The notes: generated from the letters alone by a model not told the origin. Positions 1-9,085 are shown, counted from the first letter of the stretch. The stretch is 52,920 nucleotides of DNA from an uncultured Lachnospiraceae bacterium (GCA_905235415.1 CAJOKX010000004.1:1-52920); one strand, 5' to 3'. Made by a program: numbers and translations.

Positions 1-130
1 CATGGAAGCGACCACGCTTCTATAGGAGCTGGGAATGGCTGCAATGCAACCGATGCAAAGCGCGGGTAGGCAACGTGTTTTCAGTGTGCCCACAAACTCG
101 AAGCAGAGTTGGCTGGCCTGTGAACTGTAA
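1..130. repeat. Long-hairpin interspersed repeat, copy 1 (right part, cut by window edge)
   Basis: This is the right-hand half of the same element that is complete at 11435-11709. It runs from the GAAGCG-ACCA-CGCTTC hairpin to the terminal sequence GGCTGGCCTGTGAACTGT. Only a few bases differ from the complete copy. It ends within about five bases of the hisIE stop codon (134-136), so it occupies the place where the his operon terminator would be expected. The left half lies outside the window. Confidence 0.9.
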
Positions 131-133
131 CTG

Positions 134-1429
134 TTATTCACGGTTGGCCAGCTCCTGCGCGATATCATCCCAGGTGATCTGCCTTGCGGACATCAGCACC
201 ATCAGATGATACAGGAAATCAGCCACCTCATATTTGATCTCCTCAGGGTTCGGATTCTTGGCGGCAATCACGATCTCCGTCGCCTCCTCACCGCACTTTT
301 TCAGAATCTTGTCGATCCCCTTGTCGAACAGGTAGTTCGTGTAAGAGCCTTCCTTCGGATGCTCCCTGCGGTCTTCAATGACCGCGTAGACGTCCTCGAA
401 TACCTTCAGCGGATTTCTCTGCGGCGTATCCTTCTTCAGAACGCTCCGGTAAAAACAGCTGCGGTTTCCGGTATGGCAGGCTGCGCCGATCTGGGAGACA
501 CGCGCCAGAAGCGTATCATTGTCGCAGTCGACGCGCAGTTCCTTCAGATACTGGAAATGTCCCGAGGTCAGCCCTTTGACCCACAGCTCCTGCCGCGATC
601 TGGACCAGTAGGTCATCCTGCCGGTCCGGATGGTCTGTTCAAACGCCTCCCGGTTCATCCAGGCCACCATGAGGACCTCCTCATTGCGGTAGTCCTGCAC
701 CACGACAGGCACCAGGCCGTTTGCATCCTTCTTCACTTCCTCCCAGGACAGCGTGCTCACATAGGTGTTGACCTGCGCGCCGAGCCCCTTTAATTCTTCC
801 TTGATCTCCATCAGGTCCGTCTCCGGATCCTGCGTCTTCGGGCTGCCGATCCCGCAGATCGTCTCGCTGCGCACGGCAAGAAGCAATTCCTCCCTGCCCG
901 GATCGAAGCTCTCGCACCATACGACCGTCGGCATCGGGAGAATCTCCTCCTCCGGCAGGCGGTCTGCAAGGAGCACGAGGCTGTCTGCATTCTGAAGGAT
1001 CAGATCCTTCTGGCTGTCTGTGAGCTCCGGATCCCTCCCGGGCGCATAGCATACGGCGATCTTCTCCCTGCCAAAGCGCGAACTGACTTCCTCCAGCAGG
1101 GCCAGGTTGGATTCCAGGGAAGCATTGAGCACCGCCTTTCTGCATCCGGCGTACAGAATCTTCTTGACGTCTTCAACCCGCCGTATATTCCCGGCGCCCC
1201 ACATCGGAGCATCGGCGACTCTTGCCATCCTGCGCATGAGCGTCAGGGACGCATCATGCTCCTCATCTGTATCCGACTGATCGAAGACCAGCAGCAGGTC
1301 CGCCCCGCGGTCCGAATACAGCTGCGCCAGTTCTACGCTGTCTCCTGTTGCGTATGCACTGCTGTTACTGAGTGATGAAACTGCCTTCCCCTGATGCAGG
1401 AAAAGGGCAGATACTAGCATTTTCTCCAT
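134..1429 (-). CDS. hisIE: HisF-like / phosphoribosyl-AMP cyclohydrolase / phosphoribosyl-ATP pyrophosphatase fusion
   Basis: Histidine biosynthesis, steps 2 and 3: pyrophosphohydrolysis of PR-ATP (HisE) and ring opening of PR-AMP (HisI), cytosolic. The protein is 431 residues. Roughly the first 200 residues resemble a degenerate HisA/HisF barrel ([18 protein letters not shown] recalls the HisF GGIRTVEDI segment). HisI follows ([20 protein letters not shown], then CDNDTLL and the Cys-His motif [14 protein letters not shown]), and a C-terminal HisE domain contains [13 protein letters not shown]. The ORF track starts 98 codons upstream inside hisB in another frame. I place the start at ATG 1429, behind GGAAGG and 20 bases after the hisB stop. 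It is the last gene of the his block. The N-terminal domain probably has no HisF activity because key barrel motifs look eroded; that is inference. Confidence 0.9.
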   Translation of the reverse strand: MEKMLVSALFLHQGKAVSSLSNSSAYATGDSVELAQLYSDRGADLLLVFDQSDTDEEHDASLTLMRRMARVADAPMWGAGNIRRVEDVKKILYAGCRKAVLNASLESNLALLEEVSSRFGREKIAVCYAPGRDPELTDSQKDLILQNADSLVLLADRLPEEEILPMPTVVWCESFDPGREELLLAVRSETICGIGSPKTQDPETDLMEIKEELKGLGAQVNTYVSTLSWEEVKKDANGLVPVVVQDYRNEEVLMVAWMNREAFEQTIRTGRMTYWSRSRQELWVKGLTSGHFQYLKELRVDCDNDTLLARVSQIGAACHTGNRSCFYRSVLKKDTPQRNPLKVFEDVYAVIEDRREHPKEGSYTNYLFDKGIDKILKKCGEEATEIVIAAKNPNPEEIKYEVADFLYHLMVLMSARQITWDDIAQELANRE

Positions 1430-1449
1430 AAGCACCTTCCCGTCCGCTG

Positions 1450-2037
1450 TCAGATACTTCCCTTTGTGGACAGTACGTCCGTAATCCTGGGATCCTTTGT
1501 GACCGCCATGTCTAGCGCCTTTCCGAATGCCTTGAACATCGCTTCGCACATATGATGATCGTTGCCGGGGGTAAGCACCTTCATATGCAGGTTCATCATT
1601 GCGCTGTAGCTGACTGCGTAGAAGAATTCCCGCACCATCTGCGTAGACATTTCTCCCATCTTCTCCGCGCCAAACTGTGCGTCCCATCCCAGATAAGGCC
1701 GCCCGCACAGGTCTACCGCACACAGCACCAGGGACTCATCCATGGGAATGATCCGGCTTCCGTAGCGCGCGATCCCCCGCTTGTCTCCTGCCGCGTCCGC
1801 GATCGCCTGCCCCAGTACGATTCCCGTATCTTCGATCGTATGGTGGTCATCCACCTGCAGGTCCCCGTCCGCGCGGACGGTCAGGTCAAACAGTCCATGT
1901 CTTGCAAATCCGTCAAGCATATGGTCAAAGAACCCGATCCCCGTCTCGATCTGTGTGATCCCGGAGCCGTCGAGATTGATCTGAACCTCTATGCTGGTCT
2001 CAGAAGTATACCTCTGTGCTTCTCCTATCCTTGCCAT
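1450..2037 (-). CDS. hisB: Imidazoleglycerol-phosphate dehydratase
   Basis: Dehydrates imidazole glycerol phosphate to imidazole acetol phosphate, step 6 of histidine biosynthesis, in the cytosol. At 195 residues it is the normal length for a monofunctional HisB. It carries both Mn-binding histidine motifs of the family: [13 protein letters not shown] near residue 37 and [10 protein letters not shown] near residue 63, with the second-repeat counterpart [17 protein letters not shown] near the C-terminus. Its start overlaps the end of hisD by 13 bases, which indicates translational coupling. There is no fused phosphatase domain, so histidinol-phosphate phosphatase must be encoded elsewhere. Confidence 0.97.
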   Translation of the reverse strand: MARIGEAQRYTSETSIEVQINLDGSGITQIETGIGFFDHMLDGFARHGLFDLTVRADGDLQVDDHHTIEDTGIVLGQAIADAAGDKRGIARYGSRIIPMDESLVLCAVDLCGRPYLGWDAQFGAEKMGEMSTQMVREFFYAVSYSAMMNLHMKVLTPGNDHHMCEAMFKAFGKALDMAVTKDPRITDVLSTKGSI

Positions 2038-3332
2038 ACCGAATCCTCCTCAAACCGCACCGCAACGGAATTGGCGTGCGCCGTAAGCTCCTCTGCTTTT
2101 GCAAATGTTTCAATCTGCGTGTGCACTTCCCTGAGCGCTTCTTCAGAGTAATACACAATGCTGGACTTCTTGACGAAATCATCCACCGACAGCGGGCTGA
2201 AGAAGCGCGCTGTTCCGTTGGTCGGAAGAATGTGGTTGGGTCCTGCGAAATAATCGCCGAGCGGTTCGCTGGACCAGGATCCGAGGAACATCGCCCCCGC
2301 ATTGTGCACCCGCGTCATCGTGTCAAACGGATTCTTCGTGACGATCTCCAGATGCTCCGGAGCGATCTGGTCCACCACCTGCACGCCCTCCTCCAGGGAA
2401 TTGACAAGCAGGACGAATCCGTACTGCTCCAGGGACTTCCGGATGATGTCCGCCCTGGAGAGTTCCTTCAGGAAGCCTTTCACCTCTTCCGTCACAGCCT
2501 CCGCCAGCTCCGGTGAAGTCGTCACAAGGATGGCGGAAGCAAGCTCGTCATGCTCCGCCTGGCTGAGCAGATCCGCCGCGACATATCTCGGATTGGCCGT
2601 CTCATCCGCAAGCACCGTAATCTCGCTGGGGCCAGCGATCGAGTCGATCCCGACGAAACCGTATACGGCCTTCTTGGCCAGCGCTACGAAGATGTTGCCC
2701 GGTCCGACGATCTTGTCCACTCTGGGAATGGTCTTCGTTCCGTGCGCGAGTGCCGCGACCGCCTGCGCGCCGCCGACCTTATAGATGACGTCCACGCCTG
2801 CCTCATGTGCCGCAACCAGCGTATTCGGGCTGACTTTCCCGTCCCTGCAGGGCGTCGTCATGACGATCTGCGATACGCCCGCCACCTTCGCCGGCACCAC
2901 ATTCATCAGGACGGAGGAAGGATAGACCGCTTTTCCGCCCGGCACATAGACCCCGACCCGCTGAAGAGGCGTGATCTTCTGTCCCAGCATGATCCCGTTT
3001 TCCTTCGAATCAAACCAGGAATACCGTCTCTGCTTCTCGTGATAGCTGCGGATATTGTCCAGCGCGCTGCGGATCACTTTGAGAAGCTCCGGATCCACTT
3101 CCCGGTACGCCTGGCTGATCTCTTCATCCGTCACGCGCACGTTGTCCGGCGTCAGGGTGATATGATCAAACTTCTGCGTATAGTCAAACAGGGCCTCGTC
3201 GCCCTTCTGCCGCACGTCCTCCACAATCTGAGCGACGGTTTCCTCGTATTCGGTATACTGGTTCGGGCTTCTCTTCAGCAGTGTGCTGAGGATGTCCGCC
3301 CTTGTCTCATCAGTCAGTTTTACGATTCTCAT
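2025..3332 (-). CDS. hisD: Histidinol dehydrogenase
   Basis: Catalyses the last two steps of histidine synthesis, L-histidinol to L-histidine with two NAD+. The 435-residue length is standard. Recognisable family stretches are VPGGKAVYPSSVLMN, VGGAQAVAALAHGT, the KIVGPGN segment and SIAGPSEITVLAD, followed by QAEHDELA, which contains the catalytic/zinc-ligand region, and the C-terminal GPNHILPTNGTARF. The start overlaps the 3' end of hisG by 23 bases and the end overlaps hisB, so the genes form a tightly coupled operon. Confidence 0.98.
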   Translation of the reverse strand: MRIVKLTDETRADILSTLLKRSPNQYTEYEETVAQIVEDVRQKGDEALFDYTQKFDHITLTPDNVRVTDEEISQAYREVDPELLKVIRSALDNIRSYHEKQRRYSWFDSKENGIMLGQKITPLQRVGVYVPGGKAVYPSSVLMNVVPAKVAGVSQIVMTTPCRDGKVSPNTLVAAHEAGVDVIYKVGGAQAVAALAHGTKTIPRVDKIVGPGNIFVALAKKAVYGFVGIDSIAGPSEITVLADETANPRYVAADLLSQAEHDELASAILVTTSPELAEAVTEEVKGFLKELSRADIIRKSLEQYGFVLLVNSLEEGVQVVDQIAPEHLEIVTKNPFDTMTRVHNAGAMFLGSWSSEPLGDYFAGPNHILPTNGTARFFSPLSVDDFVKKSSIVYYSEEALREVHTQIETFAKAEELTAHANSVAVRFEEDSVWQG

Positions 3333-3969
3333 TTTTCAGCGCCTCGTTCATGTCATTGAGCAGTTTCGTGATTCTGGTATTCTCCATCCGCATGCTGACC
3401 GGGTTCACAACAACCCGCGCGGAGATCGGGCAGACCTCCTCGAGCACTTTCAGTCCGTTCTCCCGCAGCGTCGATCCGGTCTCCACAATGTCTACGATCA
3501 CTTCGGCCAGGCCTACGATCGGGGCCAGCTCGATGGAGCCGTTCAGCTTGATGATTTCAACCGTCTGGTTCTTCTGGTCATAGAAATAATCCCTGGCAAT
3601 CTTCGGATATTTCGTGGCGACGCGGATCTGCTCCTGCCCGTTCAGCAGGCTGAGTGCCTTCTCGGGCCCGGCAACGCACATACGGCATCTGCCGAATCCA
3701 AGGTCGAGCACCTCATAGATCTTGCGTCCTTCCTCCAGGATCGTATCTTCCCCGACCACGCCGATATCCGCGGCGCCGTACTCCACATAGGTGGGAACGT
3801 CCGGTCCCTTGGCCAGGAAGAACTTCAGTTTCAGTTCTTCATTGACAAAGATCAGTTTTCTTGTGGCAGGATCGCGCATCTCTTCGCAGAAGACGCCGAC
3901 CTGCTCCAGGAGGGCCATGGTCTGTTTCGCCAGCCTTCCCTTCGTCAGTGCAAATGTCAGATATCGCAT
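3310..3969 (-). CDS. hisG: ATP phosphoribosyltransferase catalytic subunit, short form
   Basis: First step of histidine synthesis: condensation of ATP and PRPP. At 219 residues it is the short HisG type, which lacks the C-terminal regulatory domain and depends on HisZ, encoded 49 bases upstream. Motifs include the N-terminal LTFALTKGRLAKQT, the VEYGAADIGVVGEDT segment and the PRPP-binding region IVDIVETGSTLRENGL. Feedback inhibition by histidine is expected to act through HisZ, as known for this two-subunit type. Confidence 0.97.
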   Translation of the reverse strand: MRYLTFALTKGRLAKQTMALLEQVGVFCEEMRDPATRKLIFVNEELKLKFFLAKGPDVPTYVEYGAADIGVVGEDTILEEGRKIYEVLDLGFGRCRMCVAGPEKALSLLNGQEQIRVATKYPKIARDYFYDQKNQTVEIIKLNGSIELAPIVGLAEVIVDIVETGSTLRENGLKVLEEVCPISARVVVNPVSMRMENTRITKLLNDMNEALKNENRKTD

Positions 3970-4018
3970 ACTCTTCTATTCCTGTACCTGTATCGTTTCT
4001 GTCAGATCCGGTGTCCCC

Positions 4019-5188
4019 TCAGGGATCCAGCTCCACTATCTGTGCATAGCCGGGCAGCGTGTCCGTCAGCGCTTTTCCGTCCTTCAGGATCAGTTCCACC
4101 TGCTTTCCTTCTCTTCGCATCACAGCCGCCTGCCTGTGCGCTTCATCCCGGCTCTTTTGCGTGTACAGGATCAGAATCTGTTCCGCCTCCGGAAGATAGG
4201 AGATCTTCTGCCTGTGCAGCGCATTCATCAGATTGCTCAGGACAACCACAAAGCCCGCAGACGGGGCGTCTTTGCCGAAATGTCCGAGCAGGCTGTCATA
4301 CCGGCCTCCCTTGACCACAGCATCCCCGGTTCCGTATGTGTATCCGCGGAAAATGATCCCCGTGTAATACATATATCCGGAGAGCATCCCCAGATCAAAG
4401 CTGACAGCATCCTGCAGGCCGTAGATCTTCAGGATCCTGACAACTTCCATGAGCCTTGCAACGGCATCCTGCGCGCGCAGCCCGTGCGTCATCTCATACG
4501 CCCTCTCCAGGACCTCCTCCTGGCCGTTCAGGGTTGTCAGGCTGTCCAGGATCTGCGCGATCCTGCTGTCGATCTGCTGGTCTTTGAGCAGCTTGTGAAC
4601 GCCGAATGTATGATGGTTGCGGATCAGGTCGCGCAGACGGTCTGCCGACGCCTCATCCATGCCCGCGTCCTGAATCAGGCTCTCGAGAAATCCGGCGTGC
4701 CCGATGCTGATCTGAAAATCCGTCAGTCCGCAGGACTGCAGCATCTGCGCAGCCATGGCGATGATCTCCGCGTCAGCGTCCGCAGATCCCTCTCCGATCA
4801 GCTCTGCGCCGATCTCCGTATTCTCCTTCAGACGTCCCCGGTGCTCCTGGTGGTTCACAAAGGTATTGCCCCGGTAGCACAGTCTGACCGGCTTGTCCGA
4901 CTCCAGGAAATACCGTCCGGCAGCCCTGGCGATCGAAGGCGTGAAGTCCGGACGCAGCACCAGCGTGCTTCCTTCCCGGTCAAAGAACTTGTACAGGTCC
5001 TTCGACGGGATCGTTCCGACTTCGCTGCCGAACACATCAAAATATTCAAATGTAGGGGTCTCTATGTCTCTGTATCCGTAGGAAGAAAGGATCTGATGCA
5101 TCTTCTGTTCCAGAACCTGCTTGCGTGCGCATTCTTCCCCGTAGATGTCCCTGACCCCTTCGGGCGTGTGTAAGATCTTCTGATTCAT
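4019..5188 (-). CDS. hisZ: ATP phosphoribosyltransferase regulatory subunit (HisRS-like)
   Basis: A 389-residue histidyl-tRNA-synthetase paralogue that forms a complex with short HisG and senses histidine. The catalytic-core fold is recognisable (TPEGVRDIYGEE at the start; class II motif 2-like RLCYRGNTFV; GGRYDSLLGHFG). It lacks the C-terminal anticodon-binding domain of true HisRS, and its neighbour is hisG, so it is HisZ and not HisS. The start at ATG 5188 is preceded by GGAGAC. It is the first gene of the his block, with a promoter in the gap to recU. Confidence 0.95.
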   Translation of the reverse strand: MNQKILHTPEGVRDIYGEECARKQVLEQKMHQILSSYGYRDIETPTFEYFDVFGSEVGTIPSKDLYKFFDREGSTLVLRPDFTPSIARAAGRYFLESDKPVRLCYRGNTFVNHQEHRGRLKENTEIGAELIGEGSADADAEIIAMAAQMLQSCGLTDFQISIGHAGFLESLIQDAGMDEASADRLRDLIRNHHTFGVHKLLKDQQIDSRIAQILDSLTTLNGQEEVLERAYEMTHGLRAQDAVARLMEVVRILKIYGLQDAVSFDLGMLSGYMYYTGIIFRGYTYGTGDAVVKGGRYDSLLGHFGKDAPSAGFVVVLSNLMNALHRQKISYLPEAEQILILYTQKSRDEAHRQAAVMRREGKQVELILKDGKALTDTLPGYAQIVELDP

Positions 5189-5255
5189 ATCTGTCTCCGC
5201 TTCTAATCCGCTTTCGCTTTAGTACGCTGAAGTGGCAGCCTGGTAAACAAATGCC

Positions 5256-5284
5256 ATCGTACCCATTTCCCTGCATTCTGTCAA
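5256..5284 (-). promoter_or_regulatory. Vegetative promoter of the his operon
   Basis: On the minus strand the sequence reads TTGACA, a 17-base spacer, then TACGAT, about 65 bases upstream of hisZ. I see no T-box or other leader structure in the short remaining leader. Confidence 0.7.
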
Positions 5285-5291
5285 CCGCACG

Positions 5292-5840
5292 TCACTCCCC
5301 GGCCCAGTCGTGCCGGTCCAGATCCATCTGCAGCGTGTCCAGATACGGCAGCAGGATCCCGTGCCGGTTGGGCCAGATCCGAAGATCCGTATCGATCTCG
5401 CTAAACGGGACCGACTTTCGCCCGCCGTCCTGCGCCCTCTGCCAGGCCCTGTCCAGGTCTGCGAACGGCATGTAATAGAACTCATCTCTGGATGAATAAA
5501 ACAGGAGCAGGAAAGCGATGCCCTGCTGCTGCTCGAAATGCCGCATGAATTCGACCTGGTGCTCATGGACATTCTGCAGGCTGAAGGTGTCGGTCCTGGT
5601 CTCTTTCGCGTCAAAGCATACCGGAATCCCCTGCACAACGCCGATGTAATCGACCGTGGACTTCTGGTCAAAATACGCGAGCGTAATATGCCTGGACTCC
5701 TTATCAATGTCGATCGGCGTGATCGGCGTCGGAATCTTCTGGATCAGGGCCAGATTCTTGTCCCTGTACTGTTCATTTGTCTTGTTAATCAGATCCTCCA
5801 GGGTACTGCCCCGGAGGCCTCTCGAATTCCAGGTCGCCAT
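5292..5840 (-). CDS. recU: Holliday junction resolvase RecU
   Basis: Structure-specific endonuclease that cleaves four-way junctions during recombination repair; found in Bacillota instead of RuvC. The protein is 182 residues. It begins NSRGLRGSTLEDLINKTN and has the nuclease core STVDYIGVVQGIPVCFDAKE (acidic metal ligands D and E, then K), followed by LQNVHEHQVEFM, all as in the family. The stop of the upstream pseudouridine synthase is one base before its start, so the two are coupled. Confidence 0.95.
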   Translation of the reverse strand: MATWNSRGLRGSTLEDLINKTNEQYRDKNLALIQKIPTPITPIDIDKESRHITLAYFDQKSTVDYIGVVQGIPVCFDAKETRTDTFSLQNVHEHQVEFMRHFEQQQGIAFLLLFYSSRDEFYYMPFADLDRAWQRAQDGGRKSVPFSEIDTDLRIWPNRHGILLPYLDTLQMDLDRHDWAGE

Positions 5841-5841
5841 A

Positions 5842-6840
5842 TCAGACCAGATGCTCTCCTCTCAATACCTGTGCAAACACTTCCGGCAGCGGCGCGCTGA
5901 ACGTTTTCCCGGACAGATTCTGAAGCGGACCTTCCATCTTCGGGAAAATGAGCTTCCCTGCATGGAGCAGCTGTCCTTTGAGTCCGTACTCCCTGCGGAA
6001 ATAATCATTGCGCCGGCTATTTCCGTACTTCGGATCCCCGACGATGGGGTGTCCGAGGGAGGAAAGCTGCGCGCGGATCTGATGGCTCTTTCCGGTAATC
6101 AGTTCCGCCTCCAGGAGCGTAAGCGCATGCCGCCCGTCTGCATCTTCCCGGTGCCTGACAGGGATATATCTTGTTAAGATTGCATCCCCCGCATCCCCTT
6201 CTGGGGAAGGGGTGTTCTGAACACGGACCGTGTTGCTTTTTTCATCCTTCAGGAGGATCCCCGGGACCAGGGCCTCTTCCTTCATATCCCCGAGAACGAG
6301 CGCCTGATAATACTTGTGCAGGGACCTGTCCCTGAACATCGCCGACAGCTCCCGCAGACCGGTCTGCGTTTTCCCGACGGCCACGATCCCGCTCGTGTTC
6401 CGGTCGAGACGGTTGCAGACGGAAGGCTTCACCAGGGCAAGGCTTTCCTGCGTCACCGCACCCTCCCTGAGCAGATATCCGATCGCATATTCATTGAGGG
6501 AGACGTCTGTCACTGCAGCCTTCTGGCTGAGCATCCCGGCCCTCTTATTGATCAGCAGGATATGCGTATCTTCGTACAGAATCTTCAGGTCCGTGACCGG
6601 ATACGACGCTTCGCCGGATCCGCCCGTGAACTTATGAAGTGTCTCGTCGGAAAAAAACAGCCGGATCACATCTCCGTCCTGCAGTTTCTCGGACCCGTCC
6701 GCCTTCCTCCCGTTCAGGGTGATATTCTTTTTCCGGAGCATCTTGTAGAGGAAGCCGGAAGAGGCCTCCTTCAGGTATCTCTGCAGAACCCTGTCCAGCC
6801 GCTGCCCTTCCTCTGAAGCTGTGATGACAATCTCTTTCAA
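5842..6840 (-). CDS. RluA-family 23S rRNA/tRNA pseudouridine synthase
   Basis: Converts uridine to pseudouridine in structured RNA. It has an N-terminal S4 RNA-binding domain (GQRLDRVLQRYL...LYKMLRKKNITLNG) and a synthase domain with the catalytic aspartate in CNRLDRNTSGIVAVGKT, plus the closing motif GKSHQIRAQLSSLGHPIVGD. The product is 332 residues from a TTG start at 6840, preceded by GGGAGAGAG at good spacing; the ORF-track ATG upstream adds 30 residues unlike the family. The substrate (RluC, RluD or another site) cannot be decided from sequence alone. Confidence 0.9.
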   Translation of the reverse strand: MKEIVITASEEGQRLDRVLQRYLKEASSGFLYKMLRKKNITLNGRKADGSEKLQDGDVIRLFFSDETLHKFTGGSGEASYPVTDLKILYEDTHILLINKRAGMLSQKAAVTDVSLNEYAIGYLLREGAVTQESLALVKPSVCNRLDRNTSGIVAVGKTQTGLRELSAMFRDRSLHKYYQALVLGDMKEEALVPGILLKDEKSNTVRVQNTPSPEGDAGDAILTRYIPVRHREDADGRHALTLLEAELITGKSHQIRAQLSSLGHPIVGDPKYGNSRRNDYFRREYGLKGQLLHAGKLIFPKMEGPLQNLSGKTFSAPLPEVFAQVLRGEHLV

Positions 6841-6942
6841 TGGTCTCTCTCCCGGGAACGCATCAGATCGATATCGCCTTGATAATGCGAAGGACTGCGT
6901 CGTCCCTCGTCTCTCCCTCATGCACCTCATCCGGATGATAGG

Positions 6943-7503
6943 TCAGTCCTTCCGGTAGCGGTCCGGATCCGAGGCAAGCTGCTGTATTCTCTCTTTGTAC
7001 GCATCAAACTTCCGGAAGATCTTGACGGTCGGATTCCCGAATCCGTTCTCATGCAGAATCTTGCGGATGTGGGTTTCCATAAACTCAAACTTCCCTTTTT
7101 CGGAAGAAGAATACGCCGCGATGCAGTTGCCGCACACAACCACCGCATCCAGGGAGAGCCTCCCCTCGTAGGCGGTCACGCACAGCTCATATCCGTGCGT
7201 CAGATCTTTCGCAATCTGCTCGGTTGTCTCATAGACCTTCGGATCGATGCTCTTCTGCAGCAGCGCCATGATCAGGGAGGTCGCCCATTTCGCGGCAGGA
7301 AGCACGCCCAGGACCGCAACCAGCGTCAGGATATTTCTCCTGGTGCCGGTCCGGATCAGGCCCGTGAAAAAGATCAGCAGGCAGATCCCGAACAGAAAGG
7401 CTACGATCGCCGCCCTGCGCTTCTTCTCATATGAATAATACCCGTAGTCTCCCTTGACCGGATGCTTTCTGCCCGGCTTAGTTGCGCTGTCTGCTTTCTT
7501 CAA
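6943..7503 (-). CDS. Membrane protein of unknown function, probably frameshifted at its C-terminus
   Basis: A 186-residue product from TTG 7503, behind AGGGGACAGG; this start overlaps the upstream HAD gene by 26 bases. A basic N-terminus leads into two hydrophobic segments (AAIVAFLFGICLLIFFTGLI, then ILTLVAVLGVLPAAKWATSLI), followed by a soluble domain of about 110 residues. I do not recognise a named family. The frame closes at 6943. Re-reading one base there (GAC then CTG) opens a protein-like extension, LTYHPDEVHEGETRDD... down to about 6863, which would leave only 22 bases before the next gene. A sequencing indel or a natural frameshift is likely. Confidence 0.75.
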   Translation of the reverse strand: MKKADSATKPGRKHPVKGDYGYYSYEKKRRAAIVAFLFGICLLIFFTGLIRTGTRRNILTLVAVLGVLPAAKWATSLIMALLQKSIDPKVYETTEQIAKDLTHGYELCVTAYEGRLSLDAVVVCGNCIAAYSSSEKGKFEFMETHIRKILHENGFGNPTVKIFRKFDAYKERIQQLASDPDRYRKD

Positions 7504-8173
7504 TGACCTGTCCCCTTTCGGATTCTTCCTGCAGAATCTGTGTGAAATCATCAATGTAACCGTCCGCAAGATCCTGAAGGACTGCCTTCCTGTCTGCCGA
7601 GAAAGGATCGGCGACCGCGATCACTTCCATGCCCGCTCTCTTGCCGGCGATCACGCCGTTCGGAATATCCTCAAACACAACCAGTTTCGAAGGGTCGATC
7701 CCCCATTCCCCTGCTACGCTCAGGTAGATATCCGGAGCAGGTTTGCCTGTCTGCACCTCCCGGGACGTCCGGATCGTGTCGAACAGATCCCGGACCCCGT
7801 TGGCCTCCAGGCATTCCTGCGTCAGCTCTGCGGAATTGCTGGTCGCAATCCCGAGCCGCATGCCTGCTTCCTTCATTTTCAGCAGAAGCTCCCGGGCGCC
7901 CTTCTTCAGCGGAACCTTTGTGCGGTAGTATTCAACCGCCATCTGGTTCCAGTCGCTCTGCATCTTTTCGATGCTGTCTGTGATGCCGAAGCGCTCCCTG
8001 AAATAAACCGCGGTCTCATGGATGCTCATGCCTTCGATCTGCAGCTGCAGGTCCTCAGGCAGTGCAATCCCGAAGCGTCCCAGGTATTCAATATCTATAT
8101 CCCGCCACATCCACATGGAATCCATTAAGGTTCCGTCCATGTCGAATATCGCGCCTTCCTTCTCCTGCCACAT
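7478..8173 (-). CDS. HAD-superfamily phosphatase, beta-phosphoglucomutase-like subfamily
   Basis: A 231-residue HAD subfamily IA hydrolase. Motif I is FDMDGTLMDSM with both aspartates, motif II is GIATSNS, the motif III lysine is in QTGKPAPDIYL, and motif IV is VVFEDIPNGVIAGKRAGM. The helical cap lies between motifs I and II. It most likely acts on a sugar phosphate or another small phosphate ester; the substrate cannot be read from the sequence. It sits 12 bases downstream of the RsuA-type gene and overlaps the next gene, so it belongs to the same transcript. Confidence 0.9.
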   Translation of the reverse strand: MWQEKEGAIFDMDGTLMDSMWMWRDIDIEYLGRFGIALPEDLQLQIEGMSIHETAVYFRERFGITDSIEKMQSDWNQMAVEYYRTKVPLKKGARELLLKMKEAGMRLGIATSNSAELTQECLEANGVRDLFDTIRTSREVQTGKPAPDIYLSVAGEWGIDPSKLVVFEDIPNGVIAGKRAGMEVIAVADPFSADRKAVLQDLADGYIDDFTQILQEESERGQVIEESRQRN

Positions 8174-8185
8174 GTCTGTCCTGTC

Positions 8186-9085
8186 TCAGTGTGCGGACCT
8201 TTCATCCGCCCCTGTGTCTGCAGCTCCTCTGTCTGTAAGAAGAGCCCTCTCTTCCGCCGTCAGCTCTCTCCAGCATCCCGGCTCCAGCTCTGTGTCCAGT
8301 ATGAGATGCCCCATGGCAATCCGTTTCAGATAGAGGACTTCTCTGCCGTATGCCGCAAACATCCGCTTGATCTGGTGAAACTTCCCCTCTGTCAGCGTGA
8401 TGACGCAGCAGCTCTCGCCTTCGCCGCACCTGGCATAGTCCTGCGCCGTCACGCCCGCGCGGCAGACCGTGCGCATCCACGCTTCATCCGGAAGGCCCCT
8501 GCAAGCGCCTTCATCAAAAATGGGCAATCCCTCTTCTGAAATGGGCGTTCCTTCTTCCCCGGAGAGGTCCTCCGGGTCCGCATGGATCAGTCCGGCCGGT
8601 TTTGTTTTCTTCTTCTCCCCGATGTCGATCCCCTCCAGGAACTGCCTGCACAGGGTCTCATCCACGCTCCCGCTCACAACCGCGAAATAGGTCTTCGTGA
8701 TGTGTTTGGAGGGGGAAAGCAGATTGTGTGACAGCTTCCCGTCGTCTGTCAGAAGCAGCAGTCCTTCCGTGTCCTTATCCAGCCTTCCGGCCGGAAACAG
8801 GCTTCGCGCATACGGACTGTCCACCAGGTCGATGACCGTCTTCTCCCGCCCGTCCTTCGTGGCGCTGATCACGCCCGCCGGCTTATTCATCATCAGGCAG
8901 ATGCTGTCTTTCCGGGAGATCTTCTCTCCGTCTAAACAGACGATATCACGCTGAGGATCGACCGCTGTCTCCGGTTTTACATCCGCGCTTTCGTTGACCA
9001 GGACGCGGCCCTCCTTAATGAGCTTCTTCACCTCGCTGCGGCTTCTGCCGGTTGCGTGCGCCAGATATCGGTCCAGGCGTTCCAT
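8186..9085 (-). CDS. RsuA/RluB-family rRNA pseudouridine synthase with an internal insertion
   Basis: An N-terminal S4 domain (ERLDRYLAHATGRSRSEVKKLIKEGRV) precedes a synthase domain with catalytic aspartate in PAGRLDKDTEGLLLLTDDG and the family motif EGKFHQIKRMFAAYG. It is probably the enzyme for pseudouridine 516 of 16S rRNA (RsuA), though RluB-type activity is possible. The 299-residue length exceeds a typical RsuA (about 230-240). The excess lies in a roughly 50-residue acidic and Cys-containing stretch (after DPEDLSGEE up to GEGESCCVITL), absent from the proteins I know. It is the first gene of the block, directly after the terminator of the neighbouring operon. Confidence 0.88.
   Translation of the reverse strand: MERLDRYLAHATGRSRSEVKKLIKEGRVLVNESADVKPETAVDPQRDIVCLDGEKISRKDSICLMMNKPAGVISATKDGREKTVIDLVDSPYARSLFPAGRLDKDTEGLLLLTDDGKLSHNLLSPSKHITKTYFAVVSGSVDETLCRQFLEGIDIGEKKKTKPAGLIHADPEDLSGEEGTPISEEGLPIFDEGACRGLPDEAWMRTVCRAGVTAQDYARCGEGESCCVITLTEGKFHQIKRMFAAYGREVLYLKRIAMGHLILDTELEPGCWRELTAEERALLTDRGAADTGADERSAH

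Noticed and set aside
3791-5173. 460-residue plus-strand ORF opposite hisZ and hisG
   Set aside because: Fully antisense to the his genes and without protein-like motifs.
4019-5188. Histidyl-tRNA synthetase (hisS)
   Set aside because: No anticodon-binding domain at the C-terminus, and it is adjacent to short-form hisG, which requires HisZ.
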